Source: Vibrio sinus (lineage in GTDB: Bacteria; Pseudomonadota; Gammaproteobacteria; Enterobacterales; Vibrionaceae). Taken from it: a DNA stretch of 64,000 nt. Below, piece after piece: positions 27,382-36,595 of this stretch. The notes under the pieces were generated by a model. The model did not search any database and was not told the DNA's origin. It was given only the letters and a program-made list of their open reading frames with translations. The position numbers and the translations under genes are program-made. Location: positions 1 to 64,000 of the forward strand of contig NZ_JAMKMR010000009.1 in the NCBI RefSeq assembly GCF_023634645.1. The letters run 5' to 3'. Every line of letters begins with the position of its first letter. The first letter of the stretch is position 1.

Positions 27382-27942
27382 CTAAACCACCTGCTCTAAC
27401 TCTGTTTTCATTAACAGCTCTTGGACGATACGCTTTAACAAGAACGTTTCTCGCTCTATAGACATGCCTTTTTTATCACTGGTGGCCATCGTCTTCTCAT
27501 TGTGCTCGATAGCATCATAGATATTGATCCACTTAGGCACCATTCCATTGTTGATCTCGTAATCTTCCAACTTAGTTTCGCCGAGTTCAGCGTCTATCTC
27601 ACACACAAAACAGTAGGATTCCATGTGTACGATATCAAAGTCCGGTTTGTGCCACGGACGAAATTCTTCATAAAGGCCAAATGCTTGGATATTACGAACG
27701 TTTTTCGCTCCTGTCTCTTCTTGCAACTCTCGTATGAGTCCCGCAGCAATGTTCTCACCTTCGTCTACGCCTCCGCCCGGCAAGGTATAATCATCATACC
27801 GAGCTGTATAGAGCATCAAGATGCTATCACCGTTTAAGATAATTCCCCGTGCTGCCTTGCGATGAAAAACACGGCCATTTAAATCTTTAAGGTCTGGATG
27901 TGTTGAGGAATGCAATAAACGCATTGATGAAGTTAACGACAT
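27382..27942 (-). CDS. Nudix hydrolase
   Basis: Nucleoside-diphosphate-linked hydrolase of 186 aa. The Nudix box GGGVDEGENIAAGLIREL followed by QEETGA is intact, including the REL-x-EE metal ligands. The N-terminal RLLHSSTHPDLKDLNGRVF and the C-terminal RETFLLKRIVQELL do not let me choose a substrate class. It stands alone between the convergent S66 gene and soxR. No regulatory site was noticed. Confidence 0.85.
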   Translation of the reverse strand: MSLTSSMRLLHSSTHPDLKDLNGRVFHRKAARGIILNGDSILMLYTARYDDYTLPGGGVDEGENIAAGLIRELQEETGAKNVRNIQAFGLYEEFRPWHKPDFDIVHMESYCFVCEIDAELGETKLEDYEINNGMVPKWINIYDAIEHNEKTMATSDKKGMSIERETFLLKRIVQELLMKTELEQVV

Positions 27943-28006
27943 GAAGTTTCACCTAAGATGATCGAGGCAACAAAGTTGGCTATTCTAACGTAATCGCTGA
28001 TTATTA

Positions 28007-28465
28007 CTACTCTGAAGTCTTGTCTGACACTGAACCGCTTGGTTTCATCAACCTAGCGCCTGGTTCGGTCACCCCTTTGGTGTCATCAGGATTATAAAGC
28101 TTACAATTTTCCAAAGATAAGCAACCGCAATTAATGCAGCTACCAAGTTGAGTTTGTAAGGCTTGCAATGTCTCTATTTTGCTTTCTATTTTTTCATGCC
28201 AGCTTTGCGCTAGCTCTTCCCAATCTTTGCGACTCGGCGCTTTATGTTTGGGCAGGTAACCAAGTGCATCGGAAATTTCCTTAAGTGTCATTCCTACATT
28301 TTGCGCCGCTTTAATGACAGCAATGCGCCTCAATACTGGCTTTTGAAATCGTCTTTGATTGCCAGCATTTCTCGTACTATGAATCAGCCCCTTGTCTTCA
28401 TAGAAGTGTAACGTTGCCACACTGACCCCCGCCCTTTTTGCCACTTCGCCAACACTCATGTCCAT
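28007..28465 (-). CDS. soxR: Redox-sensing transcriptional activator SoxR
   Basis: MerR-family activator that senses redox-cycling compounds through a [2Fe-2S] cluster. The N-terminal helix-turn-helix reads SVGEVAKRAGVSVATLHFYEDKGLI and the C-terminal cluster motif is CINCGCLSLENCKLYNP, with the four cysteines spaced C-x2-C-x-C-x5-C as in SoxR. From the ATG at 28465 it is 152 aa, near the E. coli length. GGGAGAG lies ahead of that ATG and the nine upstream codons look spurious. It diverges from an MFS gene, with a consensus SoxR site between them (28500-28517), so it most likely controls that pump. No soxS is visible in this window. Confidence 0.95.
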   Translation of the reverse strand: MDMSVGEVAKRAGVSVATLHFYEDKGLIHSTRNAGNQRRFQKPVLRRIAVIKAAQNVGMTLKEISDALGYLPKHKAPSRKDWEELAQSWHEKIESKIETLQALQTQLGSCINCGCLSLENCKLYNPDDTKGVTEPGARLMKPSGSVSDKTSE

Positions 28466-28495
28466 ATGTCTCTCCCGCAAACTTAAAAACAACGC

Positions 28496-28526
28496 TTGAC
28501 CTCAAGTTAACATGAGGAATTAGCCT
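28496..28526 (+). promoter_or_regulatory. SoxR-controlled promoter of the MFS gene
   Basis: CCTCAAGTTAACATGAGG (28500-28517) is a near-perfect 18-base palindrome, one base different from the E. coli soxS operator. It overlaps a -35 TTGACC (28496-28501) and a -10 TAGCCT (28521-28526) separated by 19 bases, the long spacer expected for MerR-type activation. Confidence 0.85.
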
Positions 28527-28562
28527 TGGCTATCATTTGATCTCTTTAAGGAAAGGAAGGCT

Positions 28563-29780
28563 ATGCGAAAATTCTCTGTGGCTCTCAATAAATCAACACC
28601 TTATCTATTTGGCCGCTTTTTTGATGGTATCAGCTCTGGCCTTTTCATGATGGCGCTACCTTGGCTATTGTTAGCACAAGGAGGAATGGGAACCTTTGTC
28701 GCACTGCTTTCACTCGCTTGTACGCTGACATCATTTTTGCTTACTCCTTGGTACTCCGCCTTTATCGACAGGCACTCTCGAAAAGCCATATTAGTTAACA
28801 TTCAAGTTTTACAAGCGGCCACAGCGGGAGTTCTTGCACTTTTCTACCTATATGGCATGCATTCCGACGCGATACTTGCGATCACTTATGTGGTGTATTG
28901 GGTATCTAGCAACATGGCTTGGAGCACGAACAACGCGTTTACCCAAGAGAACTACAACCAAAGTGAATACGCTAAAATCTCTAGCTACCAAGAAGTGGTG
29001 CTGCAGGTCACAACCTTGGGTTCAGGCGCGTTAGGTGTCATTTTATTGGAATCTTGGGGCGTTTTTCAGTTTTCACTGCTCGCCTTTATTTGCGCATCAA
29101 TCGGCACCATAAGTTACATCCTCACTCCTTATACGCAAAAGCTACGACCAGAAAAACAAAAACAGCCGCTTACAAAGCAACTAAGCGAAAGCAAACAGCT
29201 CATTGTTTCTAATCCAGAGGTATACCTTTTTATATTGTTGTCATGCTTGGCTTACCCAGTGCTCACTTACTTAAGCAAATTGGTTCCAATTTGGTTTTCA
29301 CAGCTAGCTGTCTCTGGAAGCTGGTTCGCCTCGTATAATATCGCTTTCGGGTTAGGATCTTTGGTTACAGGTTTGATTGTCGTAAAACTACTGAACCGGT
29401 TTTCACATACTCAGCTAATGCAAAATTCAATGATGATTCTCGCCGCTTTGCTGTTTGCAATGGGGATCTTCTCCCAACCTCAGATGATTGTCGCGCTGAT
29501 TTTTGTTTTCGGGATATTTAATGCTCTAAACAGAATTTCTAGAACCAATTGGATGCACCACATTGTCCCCCTTGAGCAACGCGGTAGAATTGATGGCATC
29601 ATTGCCATGTTCTCATCGATGATGCAAAGCCTGAGCTATGTATTGATTGCTTTTTTGTCTCATCAAGACCATATACATTCAGGGTTTATGATCGTTTCAA
29701 TTGTTATGGTAATAGCCTCAACTTCCATGATGCTTTTAAGTAAGAAGATGTCTTTCAGTGGGCCGATAGCTGTCCAATAA
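28563..29780 (+). CDS. MFS transporter, probable SoxR target
   Basis: Twelve-helix MFS protein of 405 aa, starting after AAGGAAAGGAAG. The N-terminus has YLFGRFFDGISSGLFMMALPWLLLAQ and a motif A-like FIDRHSRKAILVN. It belongs to the enterobactin-exporter/MFS_3-like group rather than the Bcr or ACS groups. The promoter carries a SoxR site, and soxR is divergent 97 bases away, so induction by redox-active compounds is expected, probably with efflux of a toxic phenazine- or quinone-like substrate. That role is an inference from regulation. Confidence 0.85.
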   Translation: MRKFSVALNKSTPYLFGRFFDGISSGLFMMALPWLLLAQGGMGTFVALLSLACTLTSFLLTPWYSAFIDRHSRKAILVNIQVLQAATAGVLALFYLYGMHSDAILAITYVVYWVSSNMAWSTNNAFTQENYNQSEYAKISSYQEVVLQVTTLGSGALGVILLESWGVFQFSLLAFICASIGTISYILTPYTQKLRPEKQKQPLTKQLSESKQLIVSNPEVYLFILLSCLAYPVLTYLSKLVPIWFSQLAVSGSWFASYNIAFGLGSLVTGLIVVKLLNRFSHTQLMQNSMMILAALLFAMGIFSQPQMIVALIFVFGIFNALNRISRTNWMHHIVPLEQRGRIDGIIAMFSSMMQSLSYVLIAFLSHQDHIHSGFMIVSIVMVIASTSMMLLSKKMSFSGPIAVQ

Positions 29781-29814
29781 TGGGCCAGTGACGGTTTGAT
29801 ACACCAACAGAAAT

Positions 29815-29842
29815 GGCAAAGCAATATATTCACTGCTTTGCC
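29815..29842. terminator. Hairpin between MFS and chemoreceptor genes
   Basis: GGCAAAGCA and TGCTTTGCC form a perfect 9-bp stem between convergent stop codons. T-run poor. Confidence 0.6.
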
Positions 29843-29853
29843 AATGCTGGGGC

Positions 29854-31491
29854 TCAAGCAAGCTTAAAGCGAGAAATCATCTGAACAAGCCTTTCTGATG
29901 ATTGCTTCAAATCTTCACTCGCATGCGCCATTTGAGAAGATTCGGATGAAACGCTGGCTGACATTTCTCGCAAGCTTTCAACATTGTGGTTAACGTCTTT
30001 AACGGTCAGCGTCTGATTTTCAGATGTCTGCGCAATGTAGCGATTCATTTGCTCAATTTTCTTCACCTCAGCGTCAATTCTATTTAGTGCTTCACCAGCC
30101 TCATTTGACAACGCTGACGCATCAACGGCTTTTTTGGCACCACTATTCATCGTATTGGCAACATGTTCTGCGTCTTGCTGCAATTTTTCTATGATGTTTT
30201 GTATTTCAATGGTTGAGTCTTGTGAACGCACCGAAAGCGTTCTTACTTCATCTGCAACAACAGCAAATCCACGTCCATGCTCACCCGCTCGAGCTGATTC
30301 AATGGCGGCGTTCAGCGCCAGTAGGTTGGTTTGCTCCGCTACCCCTCGAATCACTTCAAGTACGGTATCGACGTTCTTGGCATCTTCAGAGAGCTTGGTC
30401 ACTACGTCTCTTGCACTGCGAATTTCCTCAGATAACCTCTCAGCCTCAGACACATTTTTTTGAATAATACTTTGACTACCATGGGCCTCCGCCATTGCCA
30501 AGCTGCTCGCTTCATTAGCTTCAACAGTTCGTGCAGTCACATCTTCCACCGTAGCCAGCATTCCGTTCATTGAGGTTGCAAGTTCATCTACATCGGCTTT
30601 CTGCCGTCCTAAACTAGAGTCGATATTCTTAATTGAATCAGAAACTTGAATAGACGAAGTGGAGACATGATCACCAACATCTTTAATCGTTTTCATGATG
30701 TTTTGAATCGATTCAACGAATTGGTTAAAACTTCGGGATAGCTCGGACAATTCAGGCCCGCCATCTTCAGGCAGCCTCTGAGTGAGATCACCTTCTCCTT
30801 TGGACAGGTTTCTCATCGCCTTAACGGTTTTTCTCAATGGAGAAGTAATTGACTTCATAAAGAATGCCAAAGCTACAGCAAAGACAATACAGATGATGGC
30901 GGCTTGCTGGTAGGAGCTTGCTTTAGCGCCTTGCACTTCAGCAGCTAAGGCAACCATATTCATCCCACTACCAATCACCCAGCCCCAGCCGTCGAATTGA
31001 GCGACATAACTTCTCTTAGGCTGGATAGTATCACTGTTTGGCTGCTTCCACGTGTAGTCAACAAAACCACCACCGCTTTTTGCCGTCTTAAAAAGATCCA
31101 CCACAAACAGCTTACCTTGAGAGTCTTTCAGCCCCATCACATTCTTGCCCAGAAGAGATTTGATCGGAATCGCGATTTCAATACCATCTTTATCTATGAC
31201 GAAAATATAATTACCACCGTCAAACCTCATTGCTGAAATTGCCTTAAGCGCTTCACTTTTGGCTTCTTCAACAGAAAGCTTGCCCTCCACGCTCAATTGA
31301 TAGTAATGCTGAGCAATACCACGTGCGCTTTCCACCAAGTTAGTCACGCCACGTTCGTAGTTTTTTCGCATTAACTGCTGAGTCTTCTGCGCATCAAACA
31401 TCACGCTAGTAAATAAGGCAACGGCAAACAGCAAAAGTATTATCCAGATTCTTGCCGCAATGGATATTTGATTCAACTTACCTTTCATCAT
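29854..31491 (-). CDS. Methyl-accepting chemotaxis protein with single Cache domain
   Basis: Chemoreceptor of 545 aa. One N-terminal membrane helix ([20 protein letters not shown]) leads to a periplasmic sCache_2-like domain with [23 protein letters not shown] and [11 protein letters not shown], then a second helix ([17 protein letters not shown]), a HAMP region and the signalling hairpin [20 protein letters not shown] with [12 protein letters not shown]. sCache_2 receptors often sense organic acids or energy taxis ligands. No other chemotaxis genes are adjacent. A CheR docking pentapeptide is not obvious at the C-terminus. Confidence 0.93.
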   Translation of the reverse strand: MMKGKLNQISIAARIWIILLLFAVALFTSVMFDAQKTQQLMRKNYERGVTNLVESARGIAQHYYQLSVEGKLSVEEAKSEALKAISAMRFDGGNYIFVIDKDGIEIAIPIKSLLGKNVMGLKDSQGKLFVVDLFKTAKSGGGFVDYTWKQPNSDTIQPKRSYVAQFDGWGWVIGSGMNMVALAAEVQGAKASSYQQAAIICIVFAVALAFFMKSITSPLRKTVKAMRNLSKGEGDLTQRLPEDGGPELSELSRSFNQFVESIQNIMKTIKDVGDHVSTSSIQVSDSIKNIDSSLGRQKADVDELATSMNGMLATVEDVTARTVEANEASSLAMAEAHGSQSIIQKNVSEAERLSEEIRSARDVVTKLSEDAKNVDTVLEVIRGVAEQTNLLALNAAIESARAGEHGRGFAVVADEVRTLSVRSQDSTIEIQNIIEKLQQDAEHVANTMNSGAKKAVDASALSNEAGEALNRIDAEVKKIEQMNRYIAQTSENQTLTVKDVNHNVESLREMSASVSSESSQMAHASEDLKQSSERLVQMISRFKLA

Positions 31492-31758
31492 GTCGATTTC
31501 CCTAGCCTAAGTATTGATATGTTCCCAAGTTATTTGGATACATTCATTCCAATTCTTGTAACCATAAAAGTAGCAGTTAAACACCAGTCTTCCAGTCGAA
31601 AACCCACGAAATCATACATTTGTTTATCCTATCTTTATTATTGATATTTATAACAATTTAATAGTTTGATTCGCTATGCGTATAGTTTAAAAATCTCTTG
31701 ACTCATGGGACCAGAATCAGAAGACTAAATTACGTTTCCATTTCTAGGTTTTATCCTC

Positions 31759-32349
31759 ATGACAAAACAATTCAGCCCCGCATGTGACAGAAATCAAACA
31801 CCGATTTTTGAGCAACTTTCCAAACACTTTAAAACGGCACAACAGGTGTTAGAAGTTGGCTCTGGCACAGGACAGCACGCCGTCTATTTTGCAAAAAGGT
31901 TGCCTCATCTCATATGGCATACCACCGATATGCCAGACAACCACGACAGCATTAACCAATGGATAGACGACGCTGGTCTAGATAATGTTACGCGTCCTAT
32001 TAACTTTACCGTTGGTAGAGATGACTGGCCGAACATCAACGCTGACTGCGTATTTAGCGCCAACACAGCCCATATCATGCAACCACATGAAGCGAAAAAA
32101 ATGATGGAGTTAGTGTCATTGAACCTCATAGAAGGAGGGACATTTTGCCAATATGGCCCAATGAAAGTTGATGGTGAATATACCAGTGAAAGCAACCATG
32201 AATTTGACTTGTCGCTGCAGCAAAGAGGCTATGGCGGTATTCGTGATATCGAAGAGCTTACTTTATGGGGCAAAGGGCTAGAACTGGTTGAGCAAATTGC
32301 TATGCCAGCGAATAATTTTTTACTGGTTTGGAAGAAATCAAAGGCTTAA
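31759..32349 (+). CDS. DUF938 SAM-dependent methyltransferase-like protein
   Basis: Protein of 196 aa with FSPACDRNQTPIFEQL at the N-terminus and a class I SAM-binding loop VLEVGSGTGQHAVYFA (about residues 37-52), then a TDMPDN acidic region and FSANTAHIM. This is the DUF938 pattern. Substrate unknown. It is monocistronic, with an AT-rich 340-base region downstream. Confidence 0.85.
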   Translation: MTKQFSPACDRNQTPIFEQLSKHFKTAQQVLEVGSGTGQHAVYFAKRLPHLIWHTTDMPDNHDSINQWIDDAGLDNVTRPINFTVGRDDWPNINADCVFSANTAHIMQPHEAKKMMELVSLNLIEGGTFCQYGPMKVDGEYTSESNHEFDLSLQQRGYGGIRDIEELTLWGKGLELVEQIAMPANNFLLVWKKSKA

Positions 32350-32692
32350 CTTTCCAGGTATTTGGACCAAGTTGCTTCAATATTCAAAACAACATTGAAG
32401 TAACTCGGGCATATATAACGTATTAAATTGTCCACTCTTATATACCCTATTCCAGCGAATAGTCCAAAACACCAAACCATCCAGTTATTTAAACAACCCG
32501 CGTCTCCAACCTTAAGTAAAAACACCCATTCTTAATAAATCTATTAATACATAATATATGTATTTGAAAGGTATTCGAGTTGATAGCAGATTTATCAACT
32601 TTAATATAGTACTTAATAAGGTACTAACTATAGGGATATTAATAGTTTATTTAAATCTTACCAACTTTAAAAATTAATACACCGAGATTAAT
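32350..32692. other. AT-rich intergenic region
   Basis: Very AT-rich upstream region of the next barrel gene. No gene, clear operator or terminator was found. Confidence 0.5.
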
Positions 32693-33334
32693 ATGAAGCG
32701 TTTTTTACTAAGTGTTATGCCATTATTGGCCGTAACCAATTGCTACGCATCAGAACCTACAGGGTGGTATATTTCTGAGCATTTAGGATACTCCTTACCA
32801 ACAAAATTGTATGCTGAAGACGCGGACGTCGACAACAAACCAGAAAATATGAATATCGAGCTGAACGGCGCACCGACTATAGGCGTGGTATTGGGCTACG
32901 ATTATGGAAGTTGGCGTTTGGGCACCAGCTTTAATTATTCGTATTTTAAGTTAAAAAAAGCGGAAATCCATAATAGCCATGGACTCGCAGCAAAAGTCGA
33001 GTCAGGTAACGTTCACTATGTTGATTGGATGTTCAACGGTTATTACGACATCGAAACCGCCTCTAAACTAACACCGTACATTGGGTTAGGAGCTGGGCCT
33101 GCATTATTATACGCCGATGGAGAGATGAAGGACGCTAACCCCAGTGATAACGAAGACTTCAGTGATGGCGGTGGTGGGTATGTCGGCCTAGCGTGGCAAG
33201 GCGTACTCGGAGCCAATTATCGACTAACCGATGATTTAAGCGTTGGGGCTCAATATCGATACCTCGGCATCGTTGATGATCATGCTCGACTAAAAACCAA
33301 TACATTGACGTTCTCTGTGACGGAACATTTCTAA
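32693..33334 (+). CDS. Outer-membrane beta-barrel protein (OmpW/OmpA-like)
   Basis: Exported 213-aa barrel. The signal peptide MKRFLLSVMPLLAVTNCYAS is followed by amphipathic strands (GWYISEHLGYSLP, PTIGVVLGYDYGSWRLGTSFNYSYF, LTPYIGLGAGPALLYADG, GVLGANYRLTDDLSVGAQYRYLG) and a C-terminal Phe in LTFSVTEHF. Eight strands are likely. An acidic Gly/Asp/Ser-rich loop lies near 147-163. It resembles the OmpA-like or opacity family. Function unknown. A terminator follows at 33406-33438. Confidence 0.75.
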   Translation: MKRFLLSVMPLLAVTNCYASEPTGWYISEHLGYSLPTKLYAEDADVDNKPENMNIELNGAPTIGVVLGYDYGSWRLGTSFNYSYFKLKKAEIHNSHGLAAKVESGNVHYVDWMFNGYYDIETASKLTPYIGLGAGPALLYADGEMKDANPSDNEDFSDGGGGYVGLAWQGVLGANYRLTDDLSVGAQYRYLGIVDDHARLKTNTLTFSVTEHF

Positions 33335-33405
33335 AAGCATTCCCCTGCAGAGCCAATGTTAATTCGAAATGCTATAAATTGTATTTTCAAGTAACAGCGG
33401 AGCGT

Positions 33406-33438
33406 ACTTGTCCCGGACGAAAGCCTTCCGGGACAAGT
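33406..33438. terminator. Strong convergent terminator
   Basis: ACTTGTCCCGGA and TCCGGGACAAGT form a perfect 12-bp stem with a 9-base loop, between convergent genes. Confidence 0.75.
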
Positions 33439-33445
33439 TTATACC

Positions 33446-33859
33446 CTAATCATTGTTTAAAGGCACAACGAGAGTGTCGACAGGAGTGTGATGAATCAAT
33501 TTCTTTGCACTCGATAAAAACTTACTAACAAAATCTTGGTGATGGCCACACACAAGGAGGTCAATATTGAACTCCTGAATCGTGTGACACAGCTCAGTTG
33601 TCAGACTTCCGCTTCCTACGAAAGTGTGCTTAATTGGAAAGTTCGCCTTTTCTGCAAGCAAGGCGATTGAGCGCTCGGAAATCTTGGTGGTTTGAGCATT
33701 GATATCCACTAAGCCTATGTACCTCTCATGGTATATTTCATCAATATGGATTAGCGATAGCTCAGCCCCCAAAGGCTTGGCAAGCGCAGTCGCCTTATTT
33801 ACTAGCTCACTACTTTCTTCTGATAAATCGACAGCAACTAGTATATGTTGATAACTCAT
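33446..33859 (-). CDS. Universal stress protein (UspA family)
   Basis: Cytoplasmic protein of 137 aa. MSYQHILVAVDLSEESSELVNKA at the N-terminus and the C-terminal LVCGHHQDF, then SSAKKLIHHTPVDTLVVPL, match UspA. The usual ATP loop G-x2-G-x9-G(S/T) is not intact (GHHQDFVSKFLSSAK), so it belongs to the non-ATP-binding UspA type. It is divergent from the 2-oxoacid dehydrogenase operon, separated by about 650 bases. Confidence 0.88.
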   Translation of the reverse strand: MSYQHILVAVDLSEESSELVNKATALAKPLGAELSLIHIDEIYHERYIGLVDINAQTTKISERSIALLAEKANFPIKHTFVGSGSLTTELCHTIQEFNIDLLVCGHHQDFVSKFLSSAKKLIHHTPVDTLVVPLNND

Positions 33860-34506
33860 ATCTGACGTCCTCTCATCGTGTTATTAGAGGCTCACCATAC
33901 ATCATTTTTTGGCAGTAAAACTCTGATCTTAAGCAATATTTTTATACTACACTCTGCTCTCCATTTGTACGCTTAGTTACACCCCAATTTCGCCTGCCTT
34001 TTTGATAATCCACTTACTCCCCTTTTTACATTCATATCGTCTTCCACTTGGCAACAGATTATTCTGTGCCAATAGGCTCAATTTGCACAATTTAGTATAA
34101 AAATCGAACAAACTTACGATTTTGGTCACATTTAACGCATAATAATGTTATGAATTTTCGTCGGAATGTAGTGAAAGTTTTCAATTTTTAACAAATGACA
34201 TTTTAGAAACTGAAACTTTCTACTGTTTTTGCCCTGTGTAAGTATAAGTTTACTGATCTTCCGATCTCCATCTCAAGCAAAAGTTAACATTTTGGTTACA
34301 CTTAATATAGCTGGCATATCGAGATTCATCACTAGAAATGGTAGCGTTAGTAGCGAAATAAAGTAGCTCTGATAGTTTTTCCAGAATAGTATTTTGCTAA
34401 CCAACGAGACTTGAACAACAATTATCATATGACTCTCGTGATCAGTTTTTACATTTAAACGTGTCCAGATTGCCTCACCGGTGAGGCAGTAAACAAGGAG
34501 CAAGAG
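33860..34506. other. Long divergent region upstream of the 2-oxoacid dehydrogenase operon
   Basis: No gene was recognised in 647 bases; a 76-codon minus-strand frame (34273-34503) has no family features or ribosome-binding site. Two similar boxes, TTTTGGTCACATTTAACG near 34118 and TTTTGGTTACACTTAATA near 34292, may be binding sites. The palindrome at 34471-34488 is treated separately. Confidence 0.45.
34471..34488 (+). promoter_or_regulatory. Perfect 18-base palindrome before the E1 alpha start
   Basis: TGCCTCACCGGTGAGGCA is a perfect inverted repeat ending 18 bases before the E1 alpha ATG and just before the AAGGAG ribosome-binding site. It could be an operator, or a hairpin in the mRNA leader affecting translation. 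No T-run follows. Confidence 0.65.
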
Positions 34507-35619
34507 ATGAATGTACAGGCTTTACCCATGCATCGTTTCATCGACCATTCCGGCAATTGCGTTGATGAATTACCCGCGTGGGCTGATCTACCTACCCTGA
34601 TAAGCTTTTATAAAGACATGGTCTTAACTCGTGTCTATGACAACAAAGCTGTCGCCCTACAACGAACTGGTAAACTAGGTACATACCCTTCCCACCTTGG
34701 TGCTGAAGCAATTGGCATTGCTATAGGTAAAGGGCTAAAAAAAGAAGACGTCTTCGTCCCATACTATCGTGATCTGCCTGCTATGTGGGTTCGCGGTATC
34801 CCAATGGAGAAAAACTTACAATATTGGGGAGGCGATGAACGAGGTAGTGATTACGATTCTATCGACACAGAGCCTTCTTCTGACTCCAAAGAGCATAGCC
34901 GAGATTTGCCCTTCTGCGTTCCTATCGCCACTCAATGTACTCACGCAGTGGGCGTGGCTGCAGCATTAAAGATAGAAGGCGATCACAATGCGGCATTAGT
35001 CACCTGCGGAGACGGTGCAACGTCCAAAGGGGACTTTTTAGAATCGATAAACTGTGCCGGAACTTGGAATGTGCCGTTAGTGTTTGTTGTGAACAATAAC
35101 CAGTGGGCCATTTCCGTTCCTAGACGACTTCAATGTGCGGCCGACTTCTTGTCAGAAAAAGCAAAAGGCGCAGGAATGCCGGGTATCACCGTCGATGGCA
35201 ATGACGTGGTTGCCATGTATGACGCAATCACCAAAGCATTAGACCGTGCTCGAAAAGGCAAAGGCCCAACCTTGATAGAAGCGGTGAGCTATCGACTCAG
35301 CGACCACACAACTGCGGACGACGCCACGCGATATAGAAGCGAGGATGAGCTGCAAACCGCTTGGCAGTATGAGCCCATTGTACGTCTGAAAAAATTCTTG
35401 ATGAGCCAAAACGCTTGGTCAGAAGAGCAAGAAACAGAGTGGCTCGCACAGTGTAAGGTGCAAATTGAAAAAGTGGTCGAGAACTATCTCAATACCACAA
35501 CCCAAGCACCAGAAACTGCCTTTGATCATCTCTACGAATCCCCCTACTCTGAAATGCAAAAACAACGTGATTACATCATCAACAAAGCAATGCGCATGCA
35601 AGGAGGCAATCATGGCTGA
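34507..35619 (+). CDS. 2-oxoacid dehydrogenase E1 component, alpha subunit
   Basis: Thiamine-diphosphate-dependent decarboxylase subunit of 370 aa. It shows RTGKLGTYPSHLGAEAI, PYYRDLP and the ThDP-binding GDGATSKGDFLESINCAGTW with NNNQWAISVPR. It forms an alpha2beta2 E1 with the next gene and acts on pyruvate or branched-chain 2-oxoacids. The sequence alone does not settle which; the bkd-like reading is favoured because the operon lacks an E3 and has a compact E2. AAGGAG precedes the ATG and an operator-like palindrome lies just upstream. The E1 beta start overlaps its end by 8 bases. Confidence 0.9.
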   Translation: MNVQALPMHRFIDHSGNCVDELPAWADLPTLISFYKDMVLTRVYDNKAVALQRTGKLGTYPSHLGAEAIGIAIGKGLKKEDVFVPYYRDLPAMWVRGIPMEKNLQYWGGDERGSDYDSIDTEPSSDSKEHSRDLPFCVPIATQCTHAVGVAAALKIEGDHNAALVTCGDGATSKGDFLESINCAGTWNVPLVFVVNNNQWAISVPRRLQCAADFLSEKAKGAGMPGITVDGNDVVAMYDAITKALDRARKGKGPTLIEAVSYRLSDHTTADDATRYRSEDELQTAWQYEPIVRLKKFLMSQNAWSEEQETEWLAQCKVQIEKVVENYLNTTTQAPETAFDHLYESPYSEMQKQRDYIINKAMRMQGGNHG

Positions 35620-36595
35620 ACTAACGTTAGTTGAAGCAGTTAACCTCGCTTTGCATCATGAAATGGAACGCGACTCAAAAGTGGTCGTGCTGGGTGAAGA
35701 TGTAGGTGACAACGGCGGTGTTTTTCGTGCCACAGTCGGGCTAAAAGAGAAGCATGGCTTGAAACGTGTTATCGATACTCCACTTGCTGAAGCGCTCATC
35801 GGTGGTGTATCTGTGGGTATGGCGACTCAAGGGTTAAGACCAGTGGCTGAGTTTCAGTTCCAAGGTTTCGTCTTCCCTGCTTTAGAGCACCTTATCTGTC
35901 ATGCGGCTAGAATGAGAAACCGTACTCGAGGCCGATTGGGTTGCCCTGCGGTATTTCGTGCACCTTTTGGTGGCGGGATTCACGCCCCAGAGCACCACTC
36001 TGAGAGCGTTGAGGCTCTATTTGCCCACATTCCTGGCTTTAAAGTGGTGATTCCATCATCCCCGCAACGCGCTTATGGTTTGTTACTCGCGTCTATTCGA
36101 AGCAATGATCCTGTGATGTTCTTCGAGCCAAAACGCATTTATCGTACCGTTAAATCCAACGTGGAAGATAACGGACAGGCGTTGCCACTCGATACCTGCT
36201 TTACCTTAAGAAAAGGTCGTGATGTGACCCTAGTAACTTGGGGAGCATGTGTCGTTGAATCTCTACAAGCTGCGAATGCACTTTCGAAACAGGGCATCGA
36301 AGCCGAAGTGATCGACTTAGCTAGTATCAAACCCATTGATATGAATACCATTTTGAAGTCACTTGAAAAAACTGGACGTCTACTTGTTGTCCATGAAGCC
36401 AGCAAAACTTGTGGTGTCGGAGCAGAAATAGTCTCACGCACCGTTGAATCTGCCATGTGCTTGCTCAAAGCACCACCAAAACGCGTTACAGGAATGGATA
36501 CGGTTATGCCTTATTACCGAAACGAAGATTACTTTATGATTCAAAAAGACGACATAGTGCTCGCAGCAAGAGAGTTGATGGAGGGGTGGAAATGA
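35612..36595 (+). CDS. 2-oxoacid dehydrogenase E1 component, beta subunit
   Basis: Transketolase-like beta subunit of 327 aa, starting MAELTLVEAVNLALHHEMER after AAGGAGG. LGEDVGDNGGVFRAT, PLAEALIGGVSVGMA and the C-terminal transketolase domain (DVTLVTWGACVVES, LLVVHEASKT) are present. The open frame continues 49 codons upstream, but those lie inside the alpha-subunit gene and carry no family sequence. It overlaps E1 alpha by 8 bases and E2 by ATGA, so the three are translationally coupled. Confidence 0.92.
   Translation: MAELTLVEAVNLALHHEMERDSKVVVLGEDVGDNGGVFRATVGLKEKHGLKRVIDTPLAEALIGGVSVGMATQGLRPVAEFQFQGFVFPALEHLICHAARMRNRTRGRLGCPAVFRAPFGGGIHAPEHHSESVEALFAHIPGFKVVIPSSPQRAYGLLLASIRSNDPVMFFEPKRIYRTVKSNVEDNGQALPLDTCFTLRKGRDVTLVTWGACVVESLQAANALSKQGIEAEVIDLASIKPIDMNTILKSLEKTGRLLVVHEASKTCGVGAEIVSRTVESAMCLLKAPPKRVTGMDTVMPYYRNEDYFMIQKDDIVLAARELMEGWK

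Noticed and set aside
34273..34503. 76-codon minus-strand frame upstream of the dehydrogenase operon
   Set aside because: No ribosome-binding site, family motif or typical coding bias; it overlaps the promoter region with the palindrome.
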